From Anabaena sphaerica FACHB-251 (lineage in GTDB: Bacteria; Cyanobacteriota; Cyanobacteriia; Cyanobacteriales; Nostocaceae): a DNA stretch of 64,000 nt. The DNA is taken from positions 1-64,000 of the forward strand of contig NZ_JACJQU010000010.1 in the NCBI RefSeq assembly GCF_014696825.1. The letters are read 5' to 3'. The notes beneath the pieces are model-generated. The model saw only the letters and a list, made by a program, of their open reading frames with translations. It made no database searches and had not been told where the DNA came from. This document shows positions 31,501 to 46,500 of this stretch, piece after piece (within the stretch, counting starts at the first letter, position 1; each line of letters begins with the position of its first letter). A program made the translations under genes and the position numbers.

Positions 31501-34500
31501 CTGCTCAATAATTAGGGAAGGACTACCGTATCCCACTCTCCCAGAATCTCAACCAAGTATTACACAGGAAAAGGAGTCTCATCAGACACTAAGGCTTTCA
31601 GAACTAGAAATTTTACGTGACCGTGTTTTGTCTGAACTAAAGCTGGGTAAGCAAGCCTCTGGGTATAAAACTGCTCATAAGGCTCTCAATCGTTTCATCA
31701 CTGAACCAACCAGCTAGTATCCTGCTTCCCTGAATTCACCAACGGTATCACTGGCGTAGCCAATCGCCAATTTTCGTTGTGTGACAGCTTAGGGGTAATC
31801 TTTTACTCTTTTCTAGTCCAATCTAACCCAAAAACCTAAAATCGCTGATAATTGCTAGTTTTATACCTTTTTCTGCCTGTAAGTATCGGTAATATTCAAT
31901 CCACAGACAAAAACGGACAATTTAAATCACGGAAATTAGTACAGGTCAAATTTAAATTGTTAAGAAATTATAAATAAAGGTGCAAATTATATTGCATCAT
32001 GCAAGCATTATTTATATTGCAAGTCGCAAGGTTACAAAATCTACCTGAGAAAGCATCCGTCAATAAACAAGGTGTCATCCATCGCTTTCAAAGCTAAAGT
32101 TATGACGTACACAACGGCATTAGAACGAGTTTCTTTTAATGAAAAAGAGAACTTTGCAAGGTCATCCTCTAATTCTACCGTTTTTTTGGCTACACAAAAT
32201 CTTACTTTTGCTCAAGATAGTGAGCCAATAGGGTTAAAGAATAACTCTGAACCAGATCAAGCTAATAATAAAAACCTATCAAATACCGAAAATCATCTAA
32301 ATGAGGATGATAACTGGTGTGACGTAAATCCCTGCGGGGATAGCTGCACTTACGACGGTAGCGTGCTAGAGGCATCAGCTATAGCAAACAACCTACATAG
32401 GTTAGAGAGCAGAATTGAAAAGGGTTTAAAAGCTTTTTGGGAAATAGGACAGTCTTTGAGTGAAATTCGAGATCAACGACTTTATCGGCAAAACTACAAA
32501 ACCTTTGACGAATATTGTCTAGAACGTTGGGAAATGTCCCGGCGTTCTGTTTACCAACTAATTGATGCAGCTTCGGTTTATGAAAATGTGCGCCATGGCG
32601 CACAAATTTTGCCGGCAAATGAGCGCCAAGTTAGACCTTTAGTAAACCTACCTCCAGAAAAACAGCGCGAAGCTTGGGCTAAAGCTGTTTCTACAGCCCC
32701 CAATGGAAAAGTTACAGCTAGTCACGTCGCCCAAGTAGCCAGAGAGTACCATCACGAAAACTCAACCAAAAAATCCAGGCAAAAGGACTCTTTTGAGCAA
32801 CAACATCAATCAACTGAGGATTCTCAGCAGTCATTGATTCATAGCTGCTGGAATTGTCTGTATTGCAGTTGGGAGTCGGTAAAAGATGATCCACAAAGTT
32901 TTTATTGCGATCGCCTGGGTAAATTAAGCTTTGTTGAGAAAGACGGCAACCAACGGGGTGCAGAATGCGAATACTGGACTTACCGCTTTGGAGAATCTTC
33001 TCAAGTCAGAAAAAATGTCATCCCATTACGAAAAACTTTTAACCTTACCTTACAACTTCCAGCACGATTACAACCATTAATACAAGACGCTGCTAAACAG
33101 TCGGATTTAGCGGTAATAGAATGGGTAGCAAAACTTGTGGAAGATGCAATTTGTAAAAATAATGACAAGTAGGTCGGCGTTAAAAATTGTCGTTATGACA
33201 GACAAGAGGTGAAAAGCAAAAGGGAAGAGGATTTTGGTGAATTTACTTTTTTGTAATTAGGTTGGTTTTTCCCACCGACTTACTTAGTTAAAACATAAAT
33301 ATTCAGCAAAAATCCATAGATATTGCAGTTTCAAAAGTTACTTGATATCCAGAAGTTAAAAGCTAAACAATATTTTTAAGGAAAATAACCATTCATTACC
33401 TATTGGTTCAAAATGCCGTGTCAGGCATTAGGATTTGTAAAGAGAGTGCTATTTTCACATCATTAATTGTTAATGTCGCCAATGTTAACCGTGAAAGACC
33501 CACCTACTGATTTTCAGCTACCGCCGCACAACGAAGCGGCTTTAGAGGGACTTAGGGAGGCAAAAAACGTTGACCCTGCTGTTCTAGCTGCTAGTGATTC
33601 AGAAATCGCTACAGACACAAGTCCAGCTGGTTGGTCACGTTTTAGCTTGGCCTACAAGCCATCGGTCAGGGTTGAAAAAATTGCACGACTGGAAAAATTA
33701 ACAACCATACTTTTAGAGGAGTTTAAAAGCAAAGGAATACAAGTCTTTCCTGTGCTTCAGGTTGAAGACAAGAACCCTATTGACTTGTTTATCAGGTTTC
33801 CGCGCACAACTCACCTGTTTATCTCTATTCGTTCCCAAGGAAATAGAGAAATTGTCTACAACGAAGCGAGGGAGGTTTTGCAGGTCAAACGCAAAGACAA
33901 GAATGCGCTCAAAATCTGGAAACCTTGCCCATTAGTTGAATTGGCAGATTATGAAAGGTGGCTCAACAAGAATAGAGATTTATTTGGGATGTCCTCCCGT
34001 GAGGCGCAAAAAACTCCCACAGCCAAAGTTCTGGTTTTATGGTCTCCTACCAAGGCAATTGAACATCACAGGGAACATCTTTATTCTGAAGTAGGAAACA
34101 TGAAAATTCTGGCTTTCAGAAGAAAAGGTACTGCTTTTGTGATTCAAAAGGAGGAAGTCATCGAGTTTATCAAGACTTGGTTAGCAAAGTACGAGTAGAT
34201 TAAAAGGCGAAAACTACGTGTCCCGTTGGGATACCGAGGTTTTCAAAATACATTCCATCATCGGAATTGGAGCAGGGTATTGGGTTTCGCCGCCTAATAT
34301 ATATATCCCTATTAGTGATCTTATCTCAAAAAAGTTGAGATGTAAAACCAGAAAACACTGATTTTACAGATAAAAAAGCGATTCAGGATCTTTATCTTCT
34401 TACATTTCTGAGTATTCGTTTAAAAGATTACTAATGCTGGATAGCTCCAATTCCTCCAACACACTTACAGGAGGATTGGCTCTCATGTCACAACAGCAAT

Positions 34501-37500
34501 TTAACAATCAGTCAGAATTACAGCATCCAACCGAGCAACAACAGTTTAATAATCAGTCAGAATCACAGCATCCAACCGAGCAACAACAGTTTAATAATCA
34601 GTCAGAATCACAACATCCAACCGAGCAACAACATTTTTACAACCAGTCCGAAACGCAACACCCAACTGAACAAAAACAGTTTAACAACGAGTCTAACCTT
34701 CAACAAACAAGCACTCGACAGCAGTTTAACAATCAGTGGAAGCAACACCTAACTGATCAACAAACTCAATTTTCCAGTGAAATCGAACAAGAACCGCAAC
34801 ACCTAAGCAGTCCACAGCATTTTTACAACTCGTTAGAAACACAGCATCAAACCGAACAACAACAATTTAACAACCAGTCAGAACTCCAATACCCAACTGA
34901 TCAACAGCAATTTCATAACCAGTCAGAACTACAACCACCAACCAGTCAACAAGTTAAACCTACCACCGAGTTCAAACAGCAACCAGAACTACAAAAACCA
35001 ACCGTACAACAGCCTCAATTTACACCACAGTTAGAACCAGAGCCTATACAGAACAACAAAATCAGATTTGCTTTTAACGCCACTGGTAAAAATAAAGACT
35101 GGGATTTTCGTAAACTAGCAGCCAACTTCCAAGATACAACAGGCACTATTTGGGACATTATCAGCCATGTAAAAGCAGGACACGCCTTATGTGCTGGTTT
35201 ACTGGGTGGTCAATGGCGAAGCAAAGCAAATATTATTGGTTCTCAATGGGTACTACTAGATATTGACAACTCCACAACTTGGACAGATGAAAATAATAAT
35301 CCACTCGATGAAAATGGTAGACCAATCAAAATTAATCGAGCTTGGGTAGATATTAACGGTAATGTCATTGAAAAATCAGATGGTAGACAAGCAAAGAAAA
35401 TCTATCAACATCAGCTAAATTTAGACGAAGCATTAGAGCATCCATTTATTAAGCAATATTGCGCTTTAATTTACACAACAGCTAGTCATCAACCAGACTG
35501 GCATAAATTCCGGTTAGTATTCGTACTACCTGAATACGTTCAGGGTGCAGATACGGTAGAAGTGCTAACACGCTACTTAATGAAACATCTGCCTCATGAC
35601 CCCGCTTGTAAAGATGCTTCACGGGTGTTTTACGGGTCAACTGAGGCCACATTTCCACTGATCAACCCTAACGCTAGACTACCGCAATCTTGGATAGCTG
35701 AAGCTGTCACCACCGCTTATCAAGAAAAAATTGAGTACGAAAAACGCATAGCTGAAATTACAGCCCGTCGGATACAATTTCAAGAGCGTGCAGAAGCTAA
35801 TAACTGGGATATTGACCAGCTAATTCAACAAGCATTAACTTACATTCCTTCCCGTAGTCCTGGTAGCAATAATTATCATGAGTGCTTACAGGTATTAATG
35901 GCACTCAATTCTCATTATGGACCTGTAGATGCAGAAATTATCGCAGAACAGTGGAGTCCATCAATTAAAGGAACTACTTGGAATATTAGAGCTAAAATTA
36001 AGAGTTTTCGCGGTCGTTCTGGTATATCCATTGGTACTCTATTTCACATCGCTAAACAGTATGGGTTTAGATTTCCAACCGTTGAACAGAAAAAGCACTG
36101 GGGAAGGGAGCAGGGAGCAGGACAAATATCTACTTTCCTTCTCCCTATACAAGATCCCATTATCAGTAAACAGGAATGGCAAGCTAAACACGGTATAAAC
36201 AGAGACGCTCAAGAGTTTATTCAAACCTTAATCACTATTACTAATAAAGCCAAACGATTTATAGGTAACATTGTTTACCAACCTAAACCCATAACACTTC
36301 CAAGAAAAACCCATGTAGATGCTGATATCTGGTTTGGAGCAAAGGAACGTAAACAGACTTATATTGATGCTATTAAATCTGGTAAAAAATTTATTTTAGA
36401 TTTATCACACGCAGGTGCAGGTAAATCTCACACAGTAGGAGAGTTTACATCAAAACAGTTGGAAGCAAAAACACTTTTCTACCTGAGCAATGAACACCGT
36501 AACCCCACTGTAGCGACTATTGAACAGTGGACAGATTTAACAGTCCGTCATAATGGATTAGTAGCAGATTATTCTAAACTTACCCCATTAGGAAACCCAG
36601 AGATACACTGGCCTAAACCTGGGGAAAAAACAAACATTGAAGGAAATTGTCCTCTCACACATATTTTTCATATTTTAAGAGAAAAAGGATACAAGGCAGA
36701 ATCAACAGCAGAAGCTAGTTTTAACCCTGTTTGCAACGGTTGTAGATCCAGAGCTAATTGTGCGGGTACTGATAGCGAAGGTAACAAATTACCGAGAATA
36801 TCTGGTTCTACTTTCCGAGATGATAGAAGAAAAGCACTCGCATCGGATCGTATTCGTGCCAATATTAACTCTTTACCCCAACCTGAAGATATTACAGAAA
36901 TGAAAGCGATCGCTTTTGTTGATGAAGTATCCAGACAATTAAAACCGGTTGATTTTATCGAAGCTGGTTTAAAAGATTTTGATTTTGCACTTATGGAGGT
37001 GCAAACTAGGCTACCCGCAGTATACGATAAAATTAAGGGTTTAATTTTGCCACTGCGGGCGCTGCTAACTGGTCAAGTTCCGGTACTTCAGGAGACATAC
37101 TACGGATATAATGATGAATTGATCAGGGAATTGTTAGGGGAAGTTCCTACTAATTTATCGGAAATTATTGCTGAACTGGAAACTATTGCTCCAGATATTG
37201 AAGAACTGGTACAACAGGCTGATAGTGTGACATTAGATGGTGTTGATAAGAGCGAGCGCGAATCTTTCAACAGAAAAACTTTAAAGTTTATTCGTAGTTA
37301 CCTGAATAAACAAGCTACAAAGGAAACTTACAGAAATATCAACGACTTACCTGTGAGATGGTTGATTCCCCTTTTAGAAGTCATTGGTGGTATGAAAGCG
37401 GGAGCATTACGGGTAAAAAATAAACGTTTAATTATTGCTACTAAGAACACTCATCAAATTGATGTACTTAAAGCTTTTGACTTTGTTTTCTTGATGGATG

Positions 37501-40500
37501 CTACTGCTTCCCGTGAAAATATAGCGATGCAATTGGGTATTAACCCAGATGAGATACTGGTTATATGTGAAATTCCCCCAGATTATAGCAATCTCACCAT
37601 CCACCAAATTATAGGTTTTGGGTTGCTGGGTAAGGAACGCAGTGAACCTTTAAAGAAACGCCTTGCAGCACTCCGAAAAGAATTAGACAAGCGTCATGAT
37701 GGCAATATTGCATACATAGACCATTTAGCACATAAGAATCAGGGTGATGGACATTGGTTTGCGGATAATCGTGGTAGTAATGCGTATCAAGATAAGCAAG
37801 CTATTTGTAGTTTTGGTACTCCTTACCAGGATGTTGGGGCATCTGAGCAAGTTTATATAACTTTGACAGGAGATAGAAATGTTGGGAGGCAGAATATATG
37901 TTTACAAGATTTTATTAATGATTTAGTCAAGAATGAGGTGGTTCAGTGTGCGGGTAGGACTAGAGCTAATAGGAGAGAGGAGGAAAAAGTAATTTATTAT
38001 ATTGTCAGTGACAAGAATTTATCCTATTTAGCGGATTATTACCCTGGTGCTAAGTTGATTAAGTCTGATGCTTTTGATATCTGTCCAGAAGCAGGAACTC
38101 AGATACAGCAAACACGCCGGGGTATTTTTGAAGGGTTTAAGCAATTGGTAGCAGATGGGGTAACAGAGTGGGAGAAAGTTACTCAGGAGATGCTGGGTAA
38201 GGCGGCTGGTATTTCTCAAGAATGGATCAGTAAAATTGCTAAAAAGTATTTTGGTGGGTGGAAAAGTTTCAGAAAATTATTACTGCTCCTATATAACTCT
38301 TTATATAGGGGTAGTAATAATTCTCTAGAGATTTTGACTCAAGAGCAACGTTGGTTGATTGATGAGTATTTACCTGTTCTTAAACAGGATAGGGAAGTGG
38401 GTAATGAATCGGCGGAAGTGGTGATTGAACAGGTGATCACGTTTGCTGAACATCTTGGCTGGAAGGGGTTTTCTCAGGCTGTGAATGCAGCTTGTCGAGA
38501 AATCAAAGCTTTTTTAATGGATTGTTTGATATCTGTGTTGCCGAAAGAAATTCATGATGAGGTTAAGCGCAGTTTGGTTTTGTACTTGGCTAAAGTAGAA
38601 CCGGAATACTGAGTTTAAACTCAAAAAACCTGATTTTTTATAGTTCAAGTAAAGCAATCCAATATTGCGATATAGCTTGCTGCTTTTTTTAGGAATGGAG
38701 TTTCAAAGTGATGTGTTAGGTGTGCCTGTGATTCGTCCGCAGGTAGCAGAAACTACAGCGTTGGGGGCTGCTTATGCTGCTAGATTAGCGACTGGTTTCT
38801 GGGGGAGTTTGGAGGAGTTGTCTGAGAATTGGCTTTTAGATCAGACTTGGGAGGCGAAGATGGATGAGGTGGAGAGGGAAGGTTGTTATCGGTTGTGGAA
38901 GAAGGCGGTTAGTAGGACTTTTGATTGGGTATAATTAACATATATGCTTTTGACAGTTTTCTTAGAAAAATTACGAGATAAATGGTGGGTTAATTTCACC
39001 CACCCTGCTGTGTACTCAATTAGAGAAATCGAAAGCTAAAATTGTGATTTGAGTGATTTCTTTTATCCCCTCTAAGTTAGTTGGTAAAGTATTGGCACAA
39101 TCAAATCACATCTAAATGGTGAGTTAGAAGAGCTTTATTGCTGGTTATCCTCCTTGTTATTGGAAGATTTTTCTTTGATATTTTTCATCACCCAAAATAA
39201 AACTGCATCAGAAGATTTTTCAATTGCCCAAGTCATTAAAGCTGTGACAATAATAGTTAAAAAATCCATTATAAATCCCTCCTATTGTTTTGTTTGTTGG
39301 ATTTTTTATATCAAATCAAATAAAAAATAGAGAAAAAAGATCCAGAAAATAGAATTTACTAGAATTTAATATAAATCTTGCTCATCATGATTGATGATGT
39401 TATTTTGGAAATATCATAAAACCTACACCAAAAACTCTCAAACTCTTATTCCTCTGTGTTTTCTGTGGTATGTCTTCGACACGCTACGCGAATGTTATTC
39501 CCTAACTCCTGCGTAAGTCCTATATCAAACTCCAATAAATAAACGCGCCCGAAACCGCCTCAGAATAAATTCTGAGTCTGATAACAAAAGTCGTCTAAAG
39601 ACGACTAACTAAAAATTAATAGTCCGTTTTAACGGACTTTGGCTATTAGACTGGGAATTCATTCCCTGGCGGGTTATGAGGCTAATTGAAAATAGTAAAC
39701 TCACCATATATAATTAATTAGCAAAGTGCAATCTATGACATTCCCAGAAGAAACAACATTACAACAAGAATTTTTACAAGAGATTTCCAGAAAATTTGAA
39801 TTTACTGGAGATACATATCAAGTATTTATAGTCAGATTTGACCCGAATAATGATACTATTGATGATGATCAGCAACTTGCTAATCAAATTAATTTTAGAA
39901 GTGAAGATATCAATAAAATTCAGAAAATAAAAGATGAGTTAAAAAATAATATTTACCCTATTCTTAGAAAAAACGAATGTGTTATAGAATCAAAACCAGG
40001 CAGGCCAGAAAAAGGAAATGAACCTTGGAAACAGGCTTATAAATGGCTTTGGAAAAACAAATATCCTGAATGGCTTGCACAACAGCAAACCCAAAATAAT
40101 CAACCTGAACCCCAACCCGAAACCCTACAAATCAACTGGCGCGAAATATGCCAGAAAATGCTACAAAGTCAGCAAGAACAACAACGATTAAGACGACAAA
40201 TCACCGAATTAAAACACGAAATAGAAATCTTTGTAGAATTAGGCTTGGTTCAACCCAAACCCGCACGACGTAAAGAAGAAATACCCTTTCCCGATGCGGC
40301 TGAGGGTATGCGGCAATATGAATTAAAATCAGAAGAAATTACCAAACAATACGAATATCAGCAATTTATTGATGAAGTCATAGGCCAGCAAACCAAAAAT
40401 TTAGCCATTATTGGAGAACCAGGGGCAGGAAAAACCACTTGGTTAAGCAAAATTGCCGAATATTTAGCCAATAATCCTGATTATCCTAGCCCTATTTGTA

Positions 40501-43500
40501 TTAATCTCAGTCGCTTAGAAAATAGAACCTTAGAAGACTATTTACTGCATATTTGGCTACAAGAGGCTTTAAAGTTTATTCCCTCCCAAGTTACCGTTAC
40601 ACAGACTTTAGAAGAAAATTTTAAGCAACAGTTTAAGGATAAGCGAGTATGGTTGTTGTTGGATGGGGTAGATGAGATGAAAACCACCGAAAACTCTCCT
40701 TTATCCCAACTCAATAGCCAATTAGAAGGATGGGTAACTTGGACTAGGGTAATTCTCACCTGTCGTCTCAATGTTTGGCAACCTAACCCCATAGCTAATT
40801 TTGAATACTATCGCACTCTGCCTTTTAGTGATGCCGAGTTGGGAAATTTTATTCAGCAGTGGTATGAAAAGGAGAAAAAACCGGAGTTAGGGGAACAGTT
40901 ACAGCAAAAGTTAACCGCACCCCAACACAGCCGCATTTTTAATTTAGTCAAAAACCCTTTGCGGTTGGCAATGTTGTGTCAGATTTGGTGTTTTTTGCCA
41001 GGGGAATTACCGGAAACCAAAGCAAATTTGTATCAGCGTTTTGTGAATGAAACTTATGAATGGAAAAAAGGGGAATTTGGCACTACAGCAACGCAAATAC
41101 AACAGTTAAATCAGGCTTTGGGAAAATTGGCTTTGAAGATGATTGATGAACAAATCAGTCTCAAGGAATCTGTAATTAAAAATGTCATGAGTTTAAAGAA
41201 GTTTACATTAGCAAAAAAGTTAGGTTGGTTAAATGAGATTTATCGTGACCAAAAAACTAATGAAAGTGTTTATGCTTTCTTTCACCTGACTTTTGCTGAA
41301 TATTTTGCAGCTTGTGTGATTGATGATTGGGATTATTTTTTACCTAAAAATCATGTAAATAAACCTGTTGAGGGTAAGAAATATCGCATTTTTGAGAATG
41401 AATGGAATGAGATATTTTTATTGTGGATGGGGAGAACAAATATTGATGATAAGAAGGAAGAGTTTATTAAAAAATTAGTTAATTTTAAAGATGGTGTAAA
41501 TAATTTTTATAGTAATCTAGCTTATGTTCAATCTGGTATAGCCCTTGTTGAGTTTAAAAGTTGTTCGCTTGCTGATACAATTATAGAGCAACTTATCAAA
41601 TGGGGATTTGGTTATTTTGATAGTAAAGAAAAAGTATGGCTAAATTTTATTGATCCTATTCCAGAAGATGCAAGAAAAATTTTATTATTGACTGATAAAG
41701 AAAGAGTAATTCCGGCTTTAATATCCCTTTTTCATAACATTCAGTCTGAAGATACCCGTAGGAAAGCTGATTTAATATCTCTTCTTCATGACATTCAGTC
41801 TGAAGATACTCATAGGAAAGTTGCTAAGAGTTTAGGAAAGATAGAGGCATGGGATGAACAAACGATTGGTGCTTTAATTCCCTTCTTGAACAATATTCAG
41901 GATGAATTTACCCGTTGGAGTGTTGCTGATAAGTTAGGAAAGATAGATGTGGGGAATGAACAGGCAATCAGTGCTTTAATTCCCTTCCTCAAAGACACTC
42001 GGAATGAAGATATCCGTTGGAGAGTTGCTGAGATTTTAGGAAACATAGCAGTAGGGAATGAACAGGCGATTGCTGCTTTAATTTCCCTCCTCAAAGACTC
42101 TAAGTTTGAACCTACCCGTTGGATAGTTGCTGATAGTTTAGGAAAGATAGCAGTGGGAAATGAACAGGTGATTGCTGCTTTCATCTGCCTTCTTCATAAC
42201 ACTCAGGATAGAGATATCCGTTGGAGTGCTGCTTATATTTTAGGAAAAATTCTAAAAACAGAAAATAACTATTTAATGACAGTCTCAGCATTAAACAAAC
42301 ATCTCACCAATGAAGTCGAAACTAATTTTGACCTCTACGAGAAATGTTTCAAAATCCTCTGGCAATGTACAAAACACCTTACCTATCCCCAATTCTACAA
42401 AACATGGCACGCCACCGACACCACCACCCTTAATCAACTCGAACAACAATACACCGATATTTATACCCAATTAAAGCAACTGCAACCAACCTCCACCACC
42501 TATCCCATCCCTCTCAACGCTGCCAACCTGGAAGGTAAAACCGCAGAAAAAGCCATAGCCAAAGGTATATTAATCAAAATTTATGGCGAAATATTTCCCA
42601 AACAAAAAGCCAACAGCATAGAAGATATATTCGACTTAGAAAACGAACTCCAACCCCTGAGAGAACATCTAAAAACAGATAAAATCGCCCTCATATTCTG
42701 TAACATTAATCCTCACCCAGAATTAATTAATTTCTGTCAGCAATTACAGAACAACTGGTTAAAAATCGCCTTGATTACCGATACACCAATAGCATCTCCC
42801 TTGAGTGGTTTTCCGCCTCAACAAGATAATCTATTAGGCGTGCTTCAAACTTGGTTACAGGAATTGGGGTAATACTATCCTAGAGTTCTAAAATGGCTAT
42901 TACCTGAACTACGTAAAATTTGTACAGCCATGTTATAATTTAATATAAAGATGATGCGTAAAGAGATTTTAACCAAATGTCTCTGAAATATAAATGTTTT
43001 TGTACTAGACCGATAATATATCGCTTTATTTTAACATTTTTGGCAGATAAGACTGACGATAATTATTCTTAGCCATCAACCTAGCCTCACGCCTTGTCCA
43101 GCGTTTTTGTAAAGGTACATCAGCCAATCTTTGCAACACCATGAACACACTATTATCCCCTGTCAACTTAGCAATTGTTTGAGCAATTACCTTACAACAA
43201 CTCCAAGGATGACGCACCACCTGAATTTCTGCAAATCTAACTACACCCCAATTCCGTTCCAAGAAAAAACGGTTACGAATCCTATCATCATTAACATCAA
43301 TACAATGATGAGGTTTACCCGTATTTCCAATATAAGGTTCATCAATTTCAATATCTAAAGCTAACCCAGATGAGTGATTATAAAAAATAAAGTCAGTCGA
43401 GTAACGGAGAGGATAACCTGGAATTTCAAACTCAACCGCTTGACAAATTAGATTTTCAGGAAAAGCCGCCAGTAGATGCCGAAAAAACTCTTTTTCACTT

Positions 43501-46500
43501 ACTCCTTGTTTGGCTGTACTCTTATCATCTGGTAATGCAATGCAGCCTTGAAAAGAAGCTTTTAGATACTTCTGTTCTGAATTACCATTTCTTAACCGCC
43601 TTACTAAAGGTGGATAAAGAATTATTGGATAATAAGCACCAGACATAAATTCATTTTTTTATTACATAAGAAAAAGTTGTTATATTAAATAATCAAGTAA
43701 CAATTAAAATTTATCCAATCTAATATCTTTCCAAATCTCAGACACCTGCCATCCTGTATTACCTACAGATAAAACAATAGGATTGTCACGTATTGGAATA
43801 TAGTTAGGTTCTTGATACTTTATATCTTGTTTTAACTGTTCCTCACCTGTTGGGTTTTCTATATTACTGACATTACCTTGCAGATTTGGCTCTTTTGTTT
43901 CCTCTATTATTTGTGTTTCTTGTCCGAGCTTATCAGATTTTTTGATGAGTTTCATATCTGGTATTAGGTTGGAATTGAGATATTTACGAACTAATAAATA
44001 GTTGACACCAAGTGAACTCAAAAATTTGAATTGTCACTGGGGAAACAACATAATTATATGCGCTAACGCGCTCAAATTAATGGCGTTATGCAACCTAAAC
44101 AATGCAACAACCAACAATAATTGTAACCGAAAGTGTCACAATACAGAAACCTAAACTTACTGCCATTCCTGAACCAAATAATCAACATACACAAAAACGA
44201 ACTGCAAATTTATCTCTAGATCATGATTTCGATAACGATTTAGACATAGGTACTTTAGCTATTTTAAATCAAATTGAAGCTGAAAAAGAATACTATCAAA
44301 CTTGTGGAAAGTGGTAATTATGACTATAACACTAGCTCAACAATCCTTAGCCGGACTATCCCAAACTGCTGCTCATCTTTGGGAACAATTAATCAATTGT
44401 CAAACTTCTGAAGAAGAAGCTGATATCATCAATGCGATTTGGGAAACTCAAGAAGAACAATCAGAAGCAGTTGATATTCAAGCCGAATTAGCATTACAAC
44501 TAGATGCAGAAATAACAGCTATTAAGCAACGACTAGAACATTTGAAAACCGTACATCAATCAGCACTATTAAGACTAGAAAGGTGGCGACAGAAATTAGA
44601 TGAAACAATTTTAGAACAAAATGCCACAGGAATTTTACCTGAAAAAATGATTGGTAATTCACTACGGATTACAATTAAAGAAAATCCACCCAGTTGTGAC
44701 TTACTGGTAGATGCAGAAAAATTACCAGCAAAATATCGCCGAGAAAAAATAGTTTACTCAGCAGATAAGAAAGCGATTATCGCTGCTTGGAAGAAAGGAA
44801 TTCCTGTGGATGGTACTCAAGTTGAACGTAAACGTCGGGTTGTTTATGCTTTGACAGCAACAGCAATTCAAGATTTCAAAGATTCACTGTAAGTATTCAG
44901 CTATCAGTAATCAGTAATCAGTAAATGGCTACGCCACGCTACGCTAACAGCTATTCTCTAGAGAGAGATTCAGTTAATAATAACAATGCTCCCGTTTTAG
45001 TAAGCATTCAGCCGTCAGCCGTGTACATGAAAGAGTGAAATTCAAGGAATGAAAAGAAACAGATGCAATCACATTTCTGAAATCAAAACTTCTGAATCTT
45101 TGCTACTGCTACTATTTGTTGATAGCTGATAGCTGATTACTAATTACTGATAGCTGATAGCTTACAATTTACTTTTAATTGAGTAAACCAGACCGCAATG
45201 CTAGAACAGCAGCTTGAGTGCGATCGCTAACATAAAGTTTGCTCAAAATACCCCGTACATATACTTTTACACTTCCCAAACTAATATACAGTTGATCAGC
45301 AATCTCTTGATTGCCAAATCCTTGAACAATTAACTCTAATACTTGCATTTCCCTATCTGTCAGTGGGTTTGCTTCTAGAATACTTACTTGCTCCGGTTCA
45401 ATAGCAGAAATAATCCCTTTGGAAGTAATATTTTGTTTTGTATTCACTGAGCGACGAATATGCTTGAGAATGATCCGCGCAATTACTGGGTCAATCCAAG
45501 AATATCCTTCATAAGTCATGTACAGTGCTTCTAACAGTAACTCAAACTTAATGGTCTTGATACAGTAAGAATCTGCTCCAGCTGCAAACGCCGCTAAAAC
45601 CGTTTGCTCTTTAGCAAAAGAAGTCAACATAATGATTTTTGTTTCTTTTGCTGATGGCACAGATTGCCTGAACTGCTGTACCAGTCCTATCCCATCCATG
45701 TCCGGTAAACCAATATCAACAATGGCAATATCTGGCTTTGTATCTTGAAGCAGTTTTAGCCCAGCAGCAGCATTTTCAGCATCTCCCACAACTTGAATAT
45801 TCTTTTGTTCGTTTAAACAACTACTGATACCTACCCTGGTCAAATTATGGTCTTCGATAATTGCTGCTCTAATGTTTTCCATGACCTACCTCAATAACTG
45901 GCTAAATTTACTCTTTCTAATGTCGGAAATAATTGACTAAAAATGGATCAGCCTATCGGTCAAAAATTGTTCGCCTCTTAGCCAAAATTTATCTATAGAG
46001 GTATAAAAATCAAATAGTTTTCTCAAAAAATCTATCTATAGAGGTATGCCAAATTTAAAGTTTTGGTAAAATACTTTATTTAAGTATTAAGATTTGTTAA
46101 AGCCAAAGACATAGCAAACCAAACTTAGATAAATCTACTGATACCTGTATGACTCCTTTCTTTTGGAATCCAAGCTCAACAGAAAGTATCCTTTGGGTAG
46201 ATGACTCAACCAAAAACTTTTGCTCGCTCAAATCTATACTCAAGCAACAAGGATACAGGTTAACACTAGCAAACAATGATACAGAAGCCTTAACCAAGAT
46301 TGCAGAATCTCCACCTGACTTGGTAATTTTAAATACCTTCATATCCAATATCAATGGATGTAGAATCACTCAACAAATTAAGCAGAATTGTGATCTACCT
46401 TTCATACCTGTGTTGCTGATTGCAAATTGTGATCAGTCTAGTTTGATTCGCGGTTTACAAGCTAGTGCTGATGAATTTTTGATGAAACCTGTAGAACAAA